Origin: Cristatella mucedo
Lineage: Eukaryota > Bryozoa > Phylactolaemata > Cristatellidae
Direction of reading: 5' to 3'
Assembly: GCA_009760855.2 (NCBI GenBank)
Contig: WPIO01000025.1
Coordinates: forward strand, 2,899,501-2,963,500
DNA: 64,000 bases
Position 1 is the stretch's first letter; every line of letters begins with the position of its first letter. Under the pieces are notes generated by a model. It was not told the origin of the DNA. It saw only the letters and a list, made by a program, of their open reading frames with translations, and made no database searches. Shown piece after piece: positions 1-56,219 of the stretch. The position numbers were made by a program, and so were the translations under genes.

Positions 1-129
1 CAGGTTAGAGGAATTAGCGGGACTGTCTACTTCTTGGCTGTAGATATGGGACTTCTGCGGCAGCTGACCAATCAGTTACAGACTTGATAAATATCATGGA
101 TGCTGCGTCCATAGACCTAAAAGTGGGAC

Positions 130-325
130 GTAATAGCTCTTAGTTCATAAATTTATTGATGCTGATCCTATCCATGTCACCCCTAATCATGTTATTCATG
201 TTTTTTTATCAAGCATGATACCACTCACCACTCGATGGTGTTTCCTTTGCAACAAATGTCAAGCGCCCAGAGAGATAGAGTTCTCTAAGGGTGCTTAATC
301 AAGTGCACTATTATTATTATTGATA
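130..325 (+). mobile_element. LINE-A 3' UTR and tail, 5'-truncated
   Basis: This matches the 3' UTR of the intact LINE-A element at 30.7-33.9 kb: the ACCCCTAA-CATGTTATTCATG block, the AAGCATGAT block, then the tail hairpin and a TTATTATTATTA run. The hairpin arms are AAGCGCCC and GGGTGCTT, so one arm carries a substitution. Only the untranslated end is present, as expected from incomplete target-primed reverse transcription. Confidence 0.7.
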
Positions 326-510
326 AAGAACGATGCCTCTCCGAGGATGGTGGCTGAATTTTCAATGACTAGTATATAACAATATTATAAGCATATGTAG
401 GCATATAGAATAGCAATATATAAGCATATTGAAGTGCATATAGGTGATTGCAGCAACGTTTCCATGGATATCAGGTTCTCAATTTCCATTTGCTGCCAAA
501 CAGGAAATTT

Positions 511-695
511 TAATAATAATAATAATAATAATATTTCACTTGATAAAGCGCCCTCAGAGAACTTAATCTCTTTCTAGGCGCTTTACATTTGCTGCAAAGT
601 GATATGCAATAGAATAGTAAGTAAAATCATGCTTGAAAAACAAACAAAATGAATAATATGGTTAGGGGTTACATGCACAGGGTCAGCATGCAAAA
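511..695 (-). mobile_element. LINE-A 3' UTR and tail, antisense
   Basis: Read on the minus strand, this is the LINE-A 3' UTR ending in the tail hairpin and a TTATTA-type microsatellite, which appears as TAATAATAATAA at the left edge. Both hairpin arms are intact (AAAGCGCC / GGGCGCTT). It is very similar to the copy at 40342-40527, so both look fairly young. Confidence 0.75.
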
Positions 696-728
696 TTTAA
701 GGCTTAGCATTTAAGGCTTCCACACTTC

Positions 729-1165
729 AAAATAATAATAATAATACATTTGTATAGCACCATCAGGGAACTGAATATAATTCAATGCATTTTACAGATG
801 CTGTATGGAAAGCATTACTAAATGATTGGTGGTAATATCAGCAAGCAGCAGGCGCAGTTTGAGCACACATGCACACGAAGGACAAATCACAATGATCCAC
901 TACATTCTATAATAATCAGGTGTATTTAAAGCTTTTTTGATGTTTCCATGTCAGAGAACGTTGTGACATGCATCGATAGTGAGTTTCATGCTTTGGGAGC
1001 ATACGAACTAAAGGCAGGCATGGTCTCCAAAGGTTTTGAGGTTTGCATGAAGTATGGCTAAACGATTTGAGACCGAGCAACGGGTTGTTCGATTCTTGGC
1101 CAGGGGGAGTAATCTTGAATGCTCCTGCTTGCCACGACGTGGGTCTTGAATGGCTTAGAGGAATC
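729..1165 (-). mobile_element. LINE-A 3' fragment with decayed ORF end, antisense
   Basis: On the minus strand this piece carries the last part of the LINE-A ORF, seen as KSFSHTSCKPQNLW followed by LPLVRMLPKHETH in shifted frames, then a diverged 3' UTR and tail. In the intact element the same place reads as the FGDRAFSSYAPTAWNSL block. Several frameshifts make it non-coding. Confidence 0.6.
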
Positions 1166-1477
1166 AGCATTACCCTTGGAGCTGCTTTCTGATGGAGTGC
1201 TGCTGCTGCTTGGTGCTACTTGGAGCCGTAGATTGTGTTGCTCATGGTTGTTTGCCAGAGTAACACTTGCGTCTATTCTATGCCTACCGGTTGTCGCAAG
1301 AATGACTAAATTCGATTAAGCTGGCCGAATGTGTGCCCGCGGGTGCACTTGTGAGCTGATGCCACTTGCTTTTGCTTTCAGCTACTGCTCGGTGTTCTGC
1401 ACTGCTTCTGTGCAGCATCTGCCCGTCAGACAGGCAGCTGCTGTCCGAGGTAGCCGGTCTGATCAGGCTGCAGGCCC

Positions 1478-1765
1478 GGCCGAGGTGAGGAATGCTGCAG
1501 CTATAGTCGGACCGAAATTTAATGTATCTCCATCTATAACTCCTCAAAGCCACGAAGACTATGTGGGTATTAGGCAGGAGGGTTTTGCATAGTGCACACA
1601 CCCTAAGCAACAGACTTCATCTCACGCACCAAAGAGAAAGTGAGAAGCATAACTGAGTCAGGAGGGCAGTTGATATTGTGAGTAGCATGGAGTTGGCATT
1701 TTAGGGTAGCTGGAAAGGAAGTGCCATAGTCGGCAGCCGGAGAGTAGTTGTCATTGCACAATAAT
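1478..1765 (-). mobile_element. LINE-B 3' end, antisense
   Basis: This is a minus-strand copy of a second LINE family, here called LINE-B. Its 3' end includes a CTCTCCTGC block and a TATGACTTTGTGGAGTTAC-like terminus, also seen at 2300-2440, 51455-51990 and 59146-59605. The minus frame shows LCNDNYSPAADYGTSFPA, matching NDNYSLAAGYGSSFSA in the copy at 59 kb. It abuts the next, oppositely oriented copy. Confidence 0.6.
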
Positions 1766-2440
1766 CGTTCTGAGCTCCTTAGTTCTGTCTTGGCTTGATT
1801 ATTGTAATTCCCTTTTGGCTGGGCTACTAAAGAAAGCAACTAGGCCACTGCAGCTGACTATGAATATGGCTGCAAGGCTAGTCTTCAAGTCCCAGAGGTT
1901 TGAGCACGTGTCTCCTTTGCTAAAAGAGCTAGGATGGATGCCGGTTGAGCAACGGATACAGAGCCAAGTTCTCACGCTGACCCACCATGCTTGCCGCGGC
2001 TTGGCTCCTTCGTAACTAGCAGAACTGCTGCACCAGTTTCAGCCTGTTCGCGCCCCAGGTCCTGTGTTGAAAATAAATTAGCTGTTCCATTCCTCCGCTT
2101 GAAGACCGTTGGCGACTGAGGCTTTAGCTCTGCAGGTCCTGGACTGTAGAGCTTGCTTCCACAATTCTTAAGCAAAGACAACTACTCTACTGCTGCGGAC
2201 TATGGCTCGTCCTTTTCAGCGGTTCTGAGCTGCTACTTGCATGCTACTCACTACCTCAGCTGCTCTCCTGAATCTGCTATGCTTCGCACTTTCTCTTAGT
2301 TGCGTGAGACGAAGTCTGTTGGCTACAGAATGCGTGCTGAAAGCTGCTTAGGTTGTGAGTGTGCTATACAAAACTCTCCTGCGTTACCCCCACATGGTCT
2401 TTATGACTTTGTGCAGTTACAGAAGGAGATACATTACATT
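1766..2440 (+). mobile_element. LINE-B 3' fragment, sense
   Basis: This is a longer LINE-B copy. Readable blocks are NMAARLVFKSQRFEHVSPLL and LGWMPVEQRIQSQVLTLTH, equivalents of the ARLVCRERR and LHWLPVKQRIDFKVLSLTF motifs near the C-terminus of the LINE-A ORF. It runs to the family 3' terminus near 2440. Stops after GLAPS show that it is decayed. It lies 5'-to-5' against the antisense copy on its left. Confidence 0.6.
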
Positions 2441-3662
2441 AAATCGTGGGAGTGAATTCCCCAGTCATATAACGAACGGCCTGCAGTAGCAGAGAATGGT
2501 TTACTCGGGCCGAAAAGAGTACCAGACCTTCTATGGCCTCGATGGGACGCCGATATTGAGATATGAAAAGTATAGCGGCGGAGAGCACTGTAACCTTGGC
2601 TTGTGATGCTAGAGAAGACTGTAGCAAGGCTAAAGATTGCGATGCAGTTAAAGCATGATGAGCCAGTCTGGGCGATAATGCAATAAACCGTCGGGGTGCC
2701 CAACCGGCCGACATAAAGCACTTCGGCTCTCGTTGGTAATGGATGAGGAGGCCGATCTTGAGACCAAGTGGTTTCGGCTGGAGCAAGAGCAGCTCGCTAT
2801 TGCCGAGACGGTAGCTGGTGAGAGCAACGTCTCTTTGTGGGAGATCACGCACGAGAGCGGCGTCTCGGCGGTGAAGCGGAGCAGCAAGAGCATCTTAGCG
2901 GCGTAGGGCACCCACACGAGTGTCTCGGTGCAGAGCGCAGAGGAACACAATGGCGAGATCGACTCGTCGGAGTGGAGCCCCAAGAACGACGAAGCCATAT
3001 TGATGAGCAGGAGTGGTTTTCGCTGGGCCGGATCGGTCACTGACTGGAGCCCATGGAGCCGGCACTGTTGTTACCTGCTGGAGCCGCCTGACAGTGGATA
3101 CTGTCAGGCGGCCAAAGACTTTCGAGGTGTTGCGGTCACTAGTCGGCGCCCCAGCTAAGCCGGTCGGAATTCTTTAATGTCAAAATTAGACACCTAATCG
3201 AACCCAAACGACGTACTGCATAACATGGCAACAACTTATGCTCTGGGGTCACCGCCTGAGCAGGCAGTAAAGGAGAGCGAGGGAACCGATGGCAAGCCGA
3301 GCTGCTAATGGCACGCAGGCGCCTCTACGAGTGGCATCGCCTAGCTGGGCTAGATGCTGGCCGAGCGCTTGATGCTTGCCGAGCTAGCTTCAGTTTCTTT
3401 CGCCTGGCACAGTGGACCTGGCGAGGAGTGCTTCGTGCCCACCGCCGGAGCCTCGTTAGCCGACCACAATTTCCAGGGTGTCAAATTTCTATCTTCCTAA
3501 TTACTTTTTGCATAGCTCTGGCAATACTGAATCGCAGTTTTCTAGCCTCGACAACTGGTGGTAAGCAGAAAAGCCATTGAAACTGTATAGTTGCTCATGA
3601 ATATTGCCACAAGGCTAGTTGCTAAAGTCCAAGGAATTCACTCATTCGTCTTCTTTTGCTAG
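2441..3662. other. unrecognised GC-rich stretch
   Basis: No gene is recognisable in this 1.2 kb. Open frames occur on both strands because the DNA is GC-rich, but none resembles a known family. A strong hairpin lies at 3084-3111. Bases 3595-3655 resemble a LINE-B fragment (NIATRLVAKVQGIHS in translation), but this is weak. Confidence 0.35.
3084..3111. repeat. perfect 12-bp hairpin with 4-nt loop
   Basis: CCGCCTGACAGT, then GGAT, then ACTGTCAGGCGG form a perfect stem-loop in single-stranded DNA or RNA. There is no T-run after it and nothing suggests a transcription terminator here. Confidence 0.8.
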
Positions 3663-4091
3663 CTAGAGGACACCCTCACAACTGGAAAGTCGTGAGGGCC
3701 GCCCCCTTCCCAGCCAGGCTGGTGGACTAGGACATCTACTTTCTATGGGGTGGAGGAAGGGATGTTGTGAGGGCCTGCTGCTTCTGCCTTTTTCATTAGC
3801 ACAGCCTCTAGCCACTAATGTATGCCCCACCGTGTAGGTCCAGCCACTAATGTATACCCCACCTGCAGCAAGTGGTTGGGCAGTTGACTGGGCTCTGCAG
3901 CCGGTCTATGATGTGTGATGTTGCTCACCACAGCTCACTCCCCCATATGTGGTGAGTCAGCCAGCTTGCACGTAGGCACTTGTGTGAGAGAAAATAAACT
4001 GGGAGTCTCGTTTACCGCTTACGTCCAGCATCGTGTCTCATCGAGACTCAACTATAACTACTACCGCCGCCGGAGCCACTGTTTTATAACA
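3663..4091 (+). mobile_element. LTR with short internal remnant (3' or solo-type LTR)
   Basis: A polypurine tract at 3746-3762 is followed at 3763 by TGTTGTGAGGG, and the segment ends in CA at 4091, giving a 329-bp TG...CA unit. A polyadenylation signal AAATAAA lies at 3992-3998, in the place expected for an LTR. The codons just before the LTR read WGGGRDVV, resembling the end of many gypsy-type pol genes. No second LTR copy is seen, so only the 3' end of an element seems to remain. Confidence 0.55.
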
Positions 4092-4438
4092 CCTGGGTCA
4101 TGAAAGTGCTCAAATCTTACCTTCAGCCCTTTTATGTTTTCGACCTTGTTATAAGTGAAGTGATCGCCTAGCTTTGACAGCTCTAAGCTCACGAGGCTTC
4201 ATATTCAGCCTCTTCTTGTTGTAGATTGGTACTTGTTGCTTGTTTTTCTCGTTGTTGTCTGCAATAGGTACACTATTATTCTGCTAGCTCTACTCTCTTC
4301 TTTCCAGTTCATTGTAGTGAAAACTTCCGACTTAATCACGATCGTTAGAGTAAACCACAGCCCGGTGAAGAATCACGGGCAGATTCTATTTATGCACATG
4401 TCCATTGCTTATCAAAGGAAGGTTCAGGACGACTTTTG

Positions 4439-4603
<165 letters not shown>

Positions 4604-4965
4604 GCAGCTTTCCAGTGCCCCAACTCAGCTAGTCCAAGTTGAAGCTAGAAAGCGGCAGTCACCAATTCGGGCGACAGCATAGGGGTTTCGTAGTGCAAGG
4701 GGCACAGGCTGCTGAAGTGCCGTTGCCACTCTTTCAAAACCTGTCAAAGTTCATAGTTATGTGAAGTTTTTGCATTTTATTGTTCAGTTTCAACTTTGAG
4801 AATGCATGCTGCACCTGCACATGTAAATTATAAAATTATCTCCTTTTTGACACTCATTTGTGTGCCATTATAGTAATACTAGAAATATATCACGAAGAAC
4901 TCAAGTGTAAGCACGGAGTCAATGACTGTGACAGACATAGCATTTACGAATAAAGAAACATAACT

Positions 4966-5527
4966 TCTTTTGACCTGCACTGGCTACCAGTCAAGAAACC
5001 AATCGACTTCAAAGTTTCGTCACTCACTTTTAGGTCACTTCATTCTTTGGCTCCAGCCTATCTATCAGATCTACTCCCTCACCAGGCCAAGCATAGTACC
5101 ACCCGCTTTTCGGAATTGAACAGTTAACCAATACCTCATACACACCTCAAATCCTTTGGAGACCGTGCATTTATTTTGTATGCTCCCAAATCCTGGAGCT
5201 CACTTCCGACTTCCGTCACGACATCCCCTAATTTGACCACATTTAAAAAGAAGTTGAAAATGCACCTATTTAGGACGGCATTTAGTGCGGGTCCCTGTTA
5301 TTCGTCCTTTTGCGCTTATGGGTGCTGACACTGTGCATGCTGCCACTAACCACACTTGCATGCTGACCCTGTACATGTCACCCCTAACCATGTTATTCAT
5401 GTTGTTTATCAAGCATGATATTACTCACCATTCAATCGCGGTTCCCTTTGCAGCAAATGTAAAGTGCCTAGAGAGAGATTGAGTTCTCTGAGGGCGCTTT
5501 ATCAAGTGTATTATTATTATTATTAGC
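4966..5527 (+). mobile_element. LINE-A 3' fragment, sense
   Basis: This 5'-truncated copy starts in the C-terminal part of the ORF, at the equivalent of DLHWLPVKQRIDFKVLS, and runs through the ORF end, the whole 3' UTR, the tail hairpin and a TTATTATTATTATTA run at the right edge. It is close to the intact element but has frameshifts. Its complete 3' terminus is a good reference for the family end. Confidence 0.8.
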
Positions 5528-6215
5528 TTAATGCATAGGTCGATTATATACCTGATGAATATTTCTCCCAAACCACTGCCTATAAACACATCTCCTACGC
5601 CCCCTAATGCTAAGTAGCACCACCGGAAGCTCAGTGCGCAAGTGCGGCCACCCCGGTCCCTTCTTTCCAGGTTCCGACATTTTGAGGTATGCCGGTACTT
5701 GCGCTGCTTTCACTCTTCTATTGCTTCTTATGTCTCTCATAAATAAGTTCAGTCAGGTAACTTTTTTAAAATGCTTAAAGTTTTAACTCTGTGGACATTG
5801 TTAGGATACTCGCTCTTCGGAGTTCGCGCATTTGTGAGCCGGCCGCGAAGCACGCAGCCCTTCAGCCGCGTATTCGGCCGTGCCTCCTTTGCCTACCAGT
5901 TGGCCTGCCTTCTTCGCATGTCACTACCTAGAATTGCCTGGCCATATCTGGCACGAACATCATGCTACTGCGATCTACCGAAATGTGCTCTGACTTAACA
6001 TTCAGGTTGACCCGGCCAATGCTCGAGCACTGATTGCCTTGCACAGCACTGTATCAAGCTTGCATCGGTAGAGCTTCATTGCATTCCACTCTCATGCTCT
6101 CGAGAAAACTGGATTTGTGATATAATCTTTTGTTTGACATTTACAATTTTACTTTGAAACTCAAGAGCAGGCTTCATTATAGCAGCAAGCTTCACTGTAA
6201 GAGCAAGTTTATACG

Positions 6216-6259
6216 ATTATATATATATATATATATACATACATACATACATACATACA

Positions 6260-6293
<34 letters not shown>

Positions 6294-6313
6294 CATACAT
6301 ATATATATATATC
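6216..6313. repeat. (TA)n / (CATA)n microsatellite
   Basis: A TA tract passes into a run of about 14 CATA units and back to TA. No gene is recognised between the LINE-A copies on either side (5528-6640). Confidence 0.97.
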
Positions 6314-6639
6314 TTTCACTGAGAGATTGGCTCAGGCTGCTCGAGCATTTCAACAGTATCTCTGCTTTTACTCCGCAGGTCCTTTGTGTCTGAGGGTTTC
6401 CTCGGCAGATCGTGCATGCTTACAACCCGGACATGACACCTGAATGTCGTATTGTCGTCTCTCCATGCTGGAATTGCTCTCCTTTGACTGCTACCTGTTC
6501 GACTAGCTCCCTGCTGTACATTAGCTGTGTTCGCATGGGCTGCTTCGTGCGCTGTTCCTCAGTCGGCTGCCATTGCTGAGACCGGGCTCAGGGCTGCAGC
6601 AGACTGCTGTGGCGAGCGATGCCGAATGACTGCGAGAGC

Positions 6640-8650
6640 ACCTCGCTGAAGAAAGCTGTCCTAGCTTCAACAAATCATTGTCGAATAACAGAAGCACAAT
6701 CATCCAAAAATGCTGCCGTTGATCATCAACCATCTCCTCAACCGCTCCCAGACTAGCACCTTACCTAGAGACCTTTGTGGCTGTCTGGCAGATTACTCTT
6801 CTAGCTTCTTTGGCAGCAAGATAGCTACTATCAGAGAGTTTGCCCCGTAGATAGTAGCTTTGCCACTGGTCTCCTCTTCCTCGGTAACTTCTCCACAGGA
6901 CTCCTCTCGCTCAATTCCTTCCAGCACCTCAATATCTGCATTAAAGCTTGCCACTAGTGATCTCATCTAGAAGTTCATTTCTTAGTTCAACAGTACTAAT
7001 AGTCCACTAGACCATACTCCCACTGTCCTACTTGTTTGATGCATGGATCTGCTGTTGTCAATGCACAACTAGCATAATAAATATGTCCTTGGCCCCAGGT
7101 CTTGTTGTCCCTGAACCTTTCAAAAAACTGTTGTTTGGCCACTCATTAAGAAAGACACCAGACCAGAGAGCTTTAGCAACTTCTTCCATCAGCCTCCCTA
7201 CTGCTGTTGTTATCGAAGACCCTCGAACGAATAGTGGCAGACCAGCTAAACTTGTACATTGAAACTTACAGCCTAGCAAGTAATTTCCAGGCTGGTCTTA
7301 GAGCTAATTACTTAACTGAGTCAGCTTGCTTTAGGTGTATAGCATCTGTCTCAGGAATGCAGTCTTGGAGCCTCTTTGCTTGCTTTGCTGGATCTTTCGG
7401 CAGGGTTTTATACTATTGATCACTAAATCCTTCTCGAACAGCTGCCAACTCGCATGGGCATCACTGGCACTGTTCTGCAACGGTTTAGGTCTTATCGTAT
7501 TTCCAAGACCCTAGTGAATTGATGTCAACAGACAGCAATCATTTGAAGAGCCTCTAAAGGATCAACTACCTCTGGGTTGTATGTTTCGTTAACTTCTTTT
7601 CAAATTTATACTCTTCGTGCAGCTTATGTAATCGCTTGCATTTTTGTTAAGACGACTCCCAACTGTACCTTTGCTGTAATCTCTCTAGCCTTCCAGCATG
7701 TCAAGCTCTCTCAACTCCTTTGCTGCATGTATTGCTGTCCTCTGAACTTGGATGGCAGCAAACCTTCTCACATTGAATGACGAAACTAACTTACTGATTA
7801 TCGGTAAACCTAGTTACTTAGACATTAGAAATCATATGCCCTAAAATGGGCTCTGACAGAATATCTCGTTTAGGCATCTGCACAAAATCCAAATGACTTG
7901 CTCCGAACTGACATTTCCCTAGACGATTACATCAGGTTCGCTGTCAAGTTTGCCTACTTTCAGCTACATAACTTGACAAAAAATCGGTCCTGCTAAAACA
8001 GAGAAACCACATCCAAGTTGGTCCATGCTTTTGCAACATCCCGTCATGACTTCTAACTCACTACTTGCAAGTCTTCTTACTTTACAACCGGGTGCTTCAG
8101 TTGGTGCAAAATTCTGCAGCCAGGCTTGTCTGTCGTGAGTGCATAGTTACCTCGTTACACCACTTGTCGATATCGTGCACTGAATCCCTATTATGCAGCA
8201 CATCGACTTCAAGGTTTTGTCACTCACTTTTAAGTCCCTTTGTTCTCTTGTTCCAGCCTACCTATCCAAACTACTTCTTAATCAGGCCTGGCATCATACC
8301 ATCCAATTCTTCTGATTCAAGTCGTTAAGCCATGCCTTGAACCAACCTCAAATCTTTTGGAGACCATACCTCCAGATCGTATGCTCCCAAAGCCCGGATC
8401 TCACTCCCGACTGACGTCTCGATATCTCCCGACTTGACATTTAAAAAGAAGCTAAAAATGCGCCTGGTCCACACAGCAATCCCTTAGTTCTTGTGAATTG
8501 TTCTTTTCTGTTCTTATGACTGGTGATAGTGTGCATTTTATCACTAACCATATTGACATGCATCCTTTACCGCCCGTGTAAAGTGCGTAGAAAGAGATTG
8601 AATTCTCTGAGAGTGATATTCAATTTAATTAAAAACATTATTCTTTTTAT
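6640..8650 (+). mobile_element. long decayed LINE-A copy
   Basis: This is a 2-kb degraded LINE-A copy in sense. It begins at the equivalent of the linker between endonuclease and RT (a block like NHLLNRSQ), passes through RT blocks (MSLAPGLVVPEPFKK, LSKTLERIVADQLNLYIET, LASNFQAGLRANYLTESA) and the C-terminal AARLVCRE block, and ends in a diverged tail hairpin with an AT-rich tail. Many frameshifts and stops make it non-functional. It is the second-longest LINE-A copy here. Confidence 0.75.
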
Positions 8651-8936
8651 TACTGCATGTTATTTGACAGCTGCCTGTCGTGGCAGATAAAGGATTGACA
8701 AGGAATGCTAAGCATGCATCTATATTTCGAGTTGCACGGTGTGCTCGGTTAGCCTTTTAGCTCGCCCTTATTTTGCAAACAAAAGATATCTCTTAGCAGT
8801 TTTTAATCTCTAGCCTCGAATGCTTGCCAATGTTTGCATTTACTCGACTTGCATTACGTGCTTCCGCTGTTGATAGGGAGAGGTAGGGAGGTGGTTGGAG
8901 GTTCGGCAGGCACTTCACACTGACCGATAAAAAAAT

Positions 8937-9103
8937 ACTCACTGATTTAGCAGCCTCTTTTTGTATAGTGACAGAAGAGCCTTTACGGCTGTCACCACTG
9001 CTTGCAGTAGCGATAAAGGATCGCCCACCGCAGGATTTGAACCCACGACCTCGGGCCGAAGTCGTGAAAAGCAACCGCCTTACCTAGTGAGCCATTACGG
9101 TGC
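8937..9103 (-). mobile_element. SINE-B (tRNA-derived), antisense
   Basis: Read on the minus strand it has a tRNA-like head with an A-box-like segment (TGGCTCACTAGGTAAGG) and a B-box-like segment (GGGTTCAAATCC), then a body containing ATCCTTTATCG and a TGTCACTATACAAAAAGAGG block. The same arrangement recurs at four other places in this window. It ends about 270 bases before the start codon of the TDRD7-like gene, so it may lie in its promoter or 5' UTR. Confidence 0.7.
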
Positions 9104-9370
9104 CAGTGTTCTTTCGTGAAGAGCAGTGCGCTTATCAGGTTGAATGGCAAATTTGAGCAAACTGTTAGTCTGTCATGGCGACCAAATTGTTCTTTGCCTT
9201 ATGAGCTTGAAGTTCCGAGGTTGGTGTCAGTTGCTTTCATGTTTCTCGAGTGTGCATGTATGCCGGTGTTCGTGTTCGTGGTGTATGTGGCACTTCGTCG
9301 ATGGCCATGCAGCAGTTGGTTTCGCTGTACTTGTTTTTAGTTTCACGTCTGTTTGAACTCGGCTTCGGGA

Positions 9371-53333
<43,963 letters not shown>

Positions 53334-53413
53334 ACCAAAAGTGGCTTACCCTGTTGTTCGCATGCTTAAATCGTTGTTGTTAGTATCTAATGATTGTTCA
53401 CTCTTAACGTGGC

Positions 53414-53419
53414 ATTAAA
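53414..53419 (+). promoter_or_regulatory. polyadenylation signal ATTAAA
   Basis: ATTAAA lies 81 bases after the stop codon of the TDRD7-like gene and is followed by T/G-rich sequence. It is the second most common animal poly(A) signal. Inferred from position. Confidence 0.5.
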
Positions 53420-53877
53420 ATTTGTTTTGGTATGGTTTTATTTAAAACTGATGGCTGTGCTCAGGTATGCCTGCCTTGCTTTCCACTGCCTCTGCTGGCT
53501 GCAGCAGGTTTGGCGATTGGTACTTCTAACCTAAGTAACTAATGCGTTTAACCTTCGGAGCGTTTTTGCGTTTAACCTCCATACGGCTCATGGCCTACGT
53601 AGCTCTGATCCCCGTCGCAGTCTCCGAGCGAGCATCAATCAGCAGAGCCAGGTATGTTTCTGCTCTGGCGGTGCTGGCCTGTTGCATACTGGTCAGGTAC
53701 AGCTATCCTGCAGTTCCTGCTTTGCGAGTTTTCTTAGACTGAGGCTGAGACCACACACCTCCCTACCTAGCCTCACTATACGCCTCACTCGAGCCACGAT
53801 TCAAGCTTCTGTTTGGCCTGCGTATTTTCTTCTGGCCGATCTGGTCTGCAGCAAGGATGTGTGACCATGTGCTGTAT

Positions 53878-54350
53878 AATGATAATAATACTAATACACT
53901 TTTATGGTACCCTGTGAGAACTAAATCTCTTTCTAAGCACTTTATAAATTCTGTAAAGGAAACTATCGACATTTTTAGTGATAACATGTACGGTGTCAGC
54001 ACTGGCACACGTAAGCATATTGGGTAATTTATAAGGACCCAGCAAAAGCCAATTAGACACGTGCATGTTCTCAGCCTCGTCATAAATCAACTTAATTCAG
54101 AAGAATGTCGTGTCTTCAATCGAATATGAGTTCCTGTCCTTAGGATTGTGCAAAATAAATGTAGGGCCGCCTAAGGATTTCAGGTTGGTTTGAGGTACAG
54201 CTAAATGACGAGTCAGAAGAGACAGCAGATGGTAGGATGCCTAACTCTGTAGAGGCTAGTTTGGATAGGTAGGCTTGAGCAAGAGGATAAAGGGACCTAA
54301 ATGGAGTGACAGATACTTTCAAGTCGGTAGGCTGATGGATGAGGAGCCCT
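53878..54350 (-). mobile_element. LINE-A 3' fragment, antisense, decayed
   Basis: TAATGATAATAATACTAATACAC at the left with a diverged hairpin (complement AAGTGC/GGTACC), then the UTR and ORF end on the minus strand (a KVSVTPFRSLYPLAQAYLSK block like FRSLHSMAPAYLSD). It lies outside the host gene, beyond its 3' end. Confidence 0.6.
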
Positions 54351-55439
54351 TTCGGGTCGATTAGAAAGGGATCGTGTGCATTGACTGTTAAGCACGCGTA
54401 CATGCCTAACCAACGCTTAGCATTGGTCATACAGATTGCTTCCAACAGACCTCCTTGTGATATGCTTATCAAGTGCAATATTATATGCTTTGCAGCTACA
54501 TCCGCCGACAACAATTCACCGCAGCATAAGTGTAGCAGGTGCTATTAAAGCAAACTTATTAAACCGAACTCAGAAATGAACTCCAGTGGCTAACAGGTGG
54601 AGTTTAGCTTAAATTTAAAACCAGTTTGCCCGTACATTATTGGCCGAGCTATGGAATTTACGAGGGACAGCACTGCACTGTATTGGGAACCGTTTAAAAG
54701 TCACAAGTGAGTACCTCAGCAAGCTTCGAAAAATTTCTTAGACATACAAACTTGCAACAACGTGAGAAGCAAGTCGTATAGGATCAAGATGTCGGTAAGT
54801 TTGTTAATTGTAAAAATGATACTTCTGGTTTTTATTTGCGTTAGAAATACCTTGTATAAGTAGTACTTCTCCAACGTAGAAGCCGTCAGAACTGATCAGT
54901 ATCTCCAGCATTTTGATGGTACACTAAGTAAGTACTCGATGGTCGGAAGCATTTTCTTGACGTCCTGACTTCTTGCTTATGGACTTTCAGTGTAAAGCGT
55001 GAGACGAAGTGCCGCGGTGAAGCCATTCACTTGTCAACGGTCGAGAAAATTACGATTGTTTAATAACCCAGCCAACAAAAAGAGCGTGGACCGTATCAAA
55101 TACGGACCAAGGATAAGCGGCAAACAGTTCCAATATATACTAGTTCTCAACTAATACCAGTGTCTGAGCAAGCCATCATCCATACAGATCTGAATGCTAT
55201 TGGCTTCTCTTCGCGATCACGCCTCGATCAGACACAGCCGAGTGGCCTTGGCAGAGGCCCAGTGGCCTAGGTACACGTATTGTGTGGCCAATCAGTAGTG
55301 ATCTGCATGTCCGAAAATAGACATTCAGGAGTCAGCCAGTGCTGCACTCAAGGTGAAACCGCTCGGCGCAAAGGCCGCGAATCGGACAGCCAACATAAAG
55401 CTCTTCAGTCTACGGTGGTAAACTTTCTGCTGCAGAGGT
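54351..55439. other. intergenic sequence without recognised features
   Basis: No gene seen. The part from about 55080 could already belong to the Ty3/gypsy element (leader or start of gag), but no LTR or primer-binding site is visible. Confidence 0.35.
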
Positions 55440-55509
55440 GGGTACCTGTAAACTGAACTTGGCCAACGCTAGCTGCCGGCATTTCATCCTAGCTGCACCC
55501 CGTCAGACA

Positions 55510-56130
55510 CGGTTTCACTTGGCCATGAGGTTGACCAAGTGAAGACGTTGACTGTCATTTTGAGCATATTTGACGACGACTTCTTACCACGACCGAATAT
55601 CGTCCATGATAGGGCTACGTTTAACAGCCACCCTCAACATCCGGGTGTCTACCGAGAAATATTTATATGCTCTCTTCATGATTTAGCTTCGCGCTACGAA
55701 TTCGGCTTGATGACAGATTCTGTCGATCCGAAATCGACTTAAGGGCTTGTCGACCTCAAGCTTTTGAAAGCCCTAATCCTCGATCTTCCGTTAACTGTGG
55801 CCGCACAAAAAAGCTCGTCAGACGGAGACGGAACAATCAGAATTGAGTATGCAGCACCGGGTTTTAAACGTCTCGGAGGTTCGTTAACGACCACAGTCCG
55901 CCGAGTGTCCTGAGCCCTGCGTCTTAGAGGCTATCAGCCGTATAGACCATAAAAGAATTATCCTTTCCGATGACGTAGATCAAGCTAAGAGCTGCCTGAA
56001 CTGTAACTGGGGTCACACTCATTGGCACTGCCCGGCACTTGTAACGCCGCTGCAATAGCTGCTGGAAGTTAGGCCATTTCGCAGTGCATTGCAAATTACG
56101 ACTGAAAGCTAATGCCAAAGTAAGAGATGT
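55510..56130 (+). pseudogene. gypsy gag remnant with zinc knuckle
   Basis: LPRPNIVHDRATFNSHPQHP and IFICSLHDLASRYEFG match the capsid region of gypsy gag (the PR-N---ERA-F-----PGE----F---L--LA--C-FG pattern). Downstream, CNSCWKLGHFAVHCK at about 56048-56092 is a CX2CX4HX4C zinc knuckle. Stops lie between the parts. Confidence 0.65.
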
Positions 56131-56219
56131 GGCTGAATCAGATGATGAGAATTACACCGTGGATGCCGTTACAAAGCATGTAGCTGTGGATGCCAGTCAG
56201 TAAGGGCATCATCACCCTG

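Noticed and set aside
2439-3040. Minus-strand frames of 130-137 codons
   Set aside because: They overlap each other in different frames in GC-rich DNA and show no domain; likely chance.
3084-3111. Hairpin as a transcription terminator
   Set aside because: No U-run follows, and the window is eukaryotic, where this type of terminator is not used.
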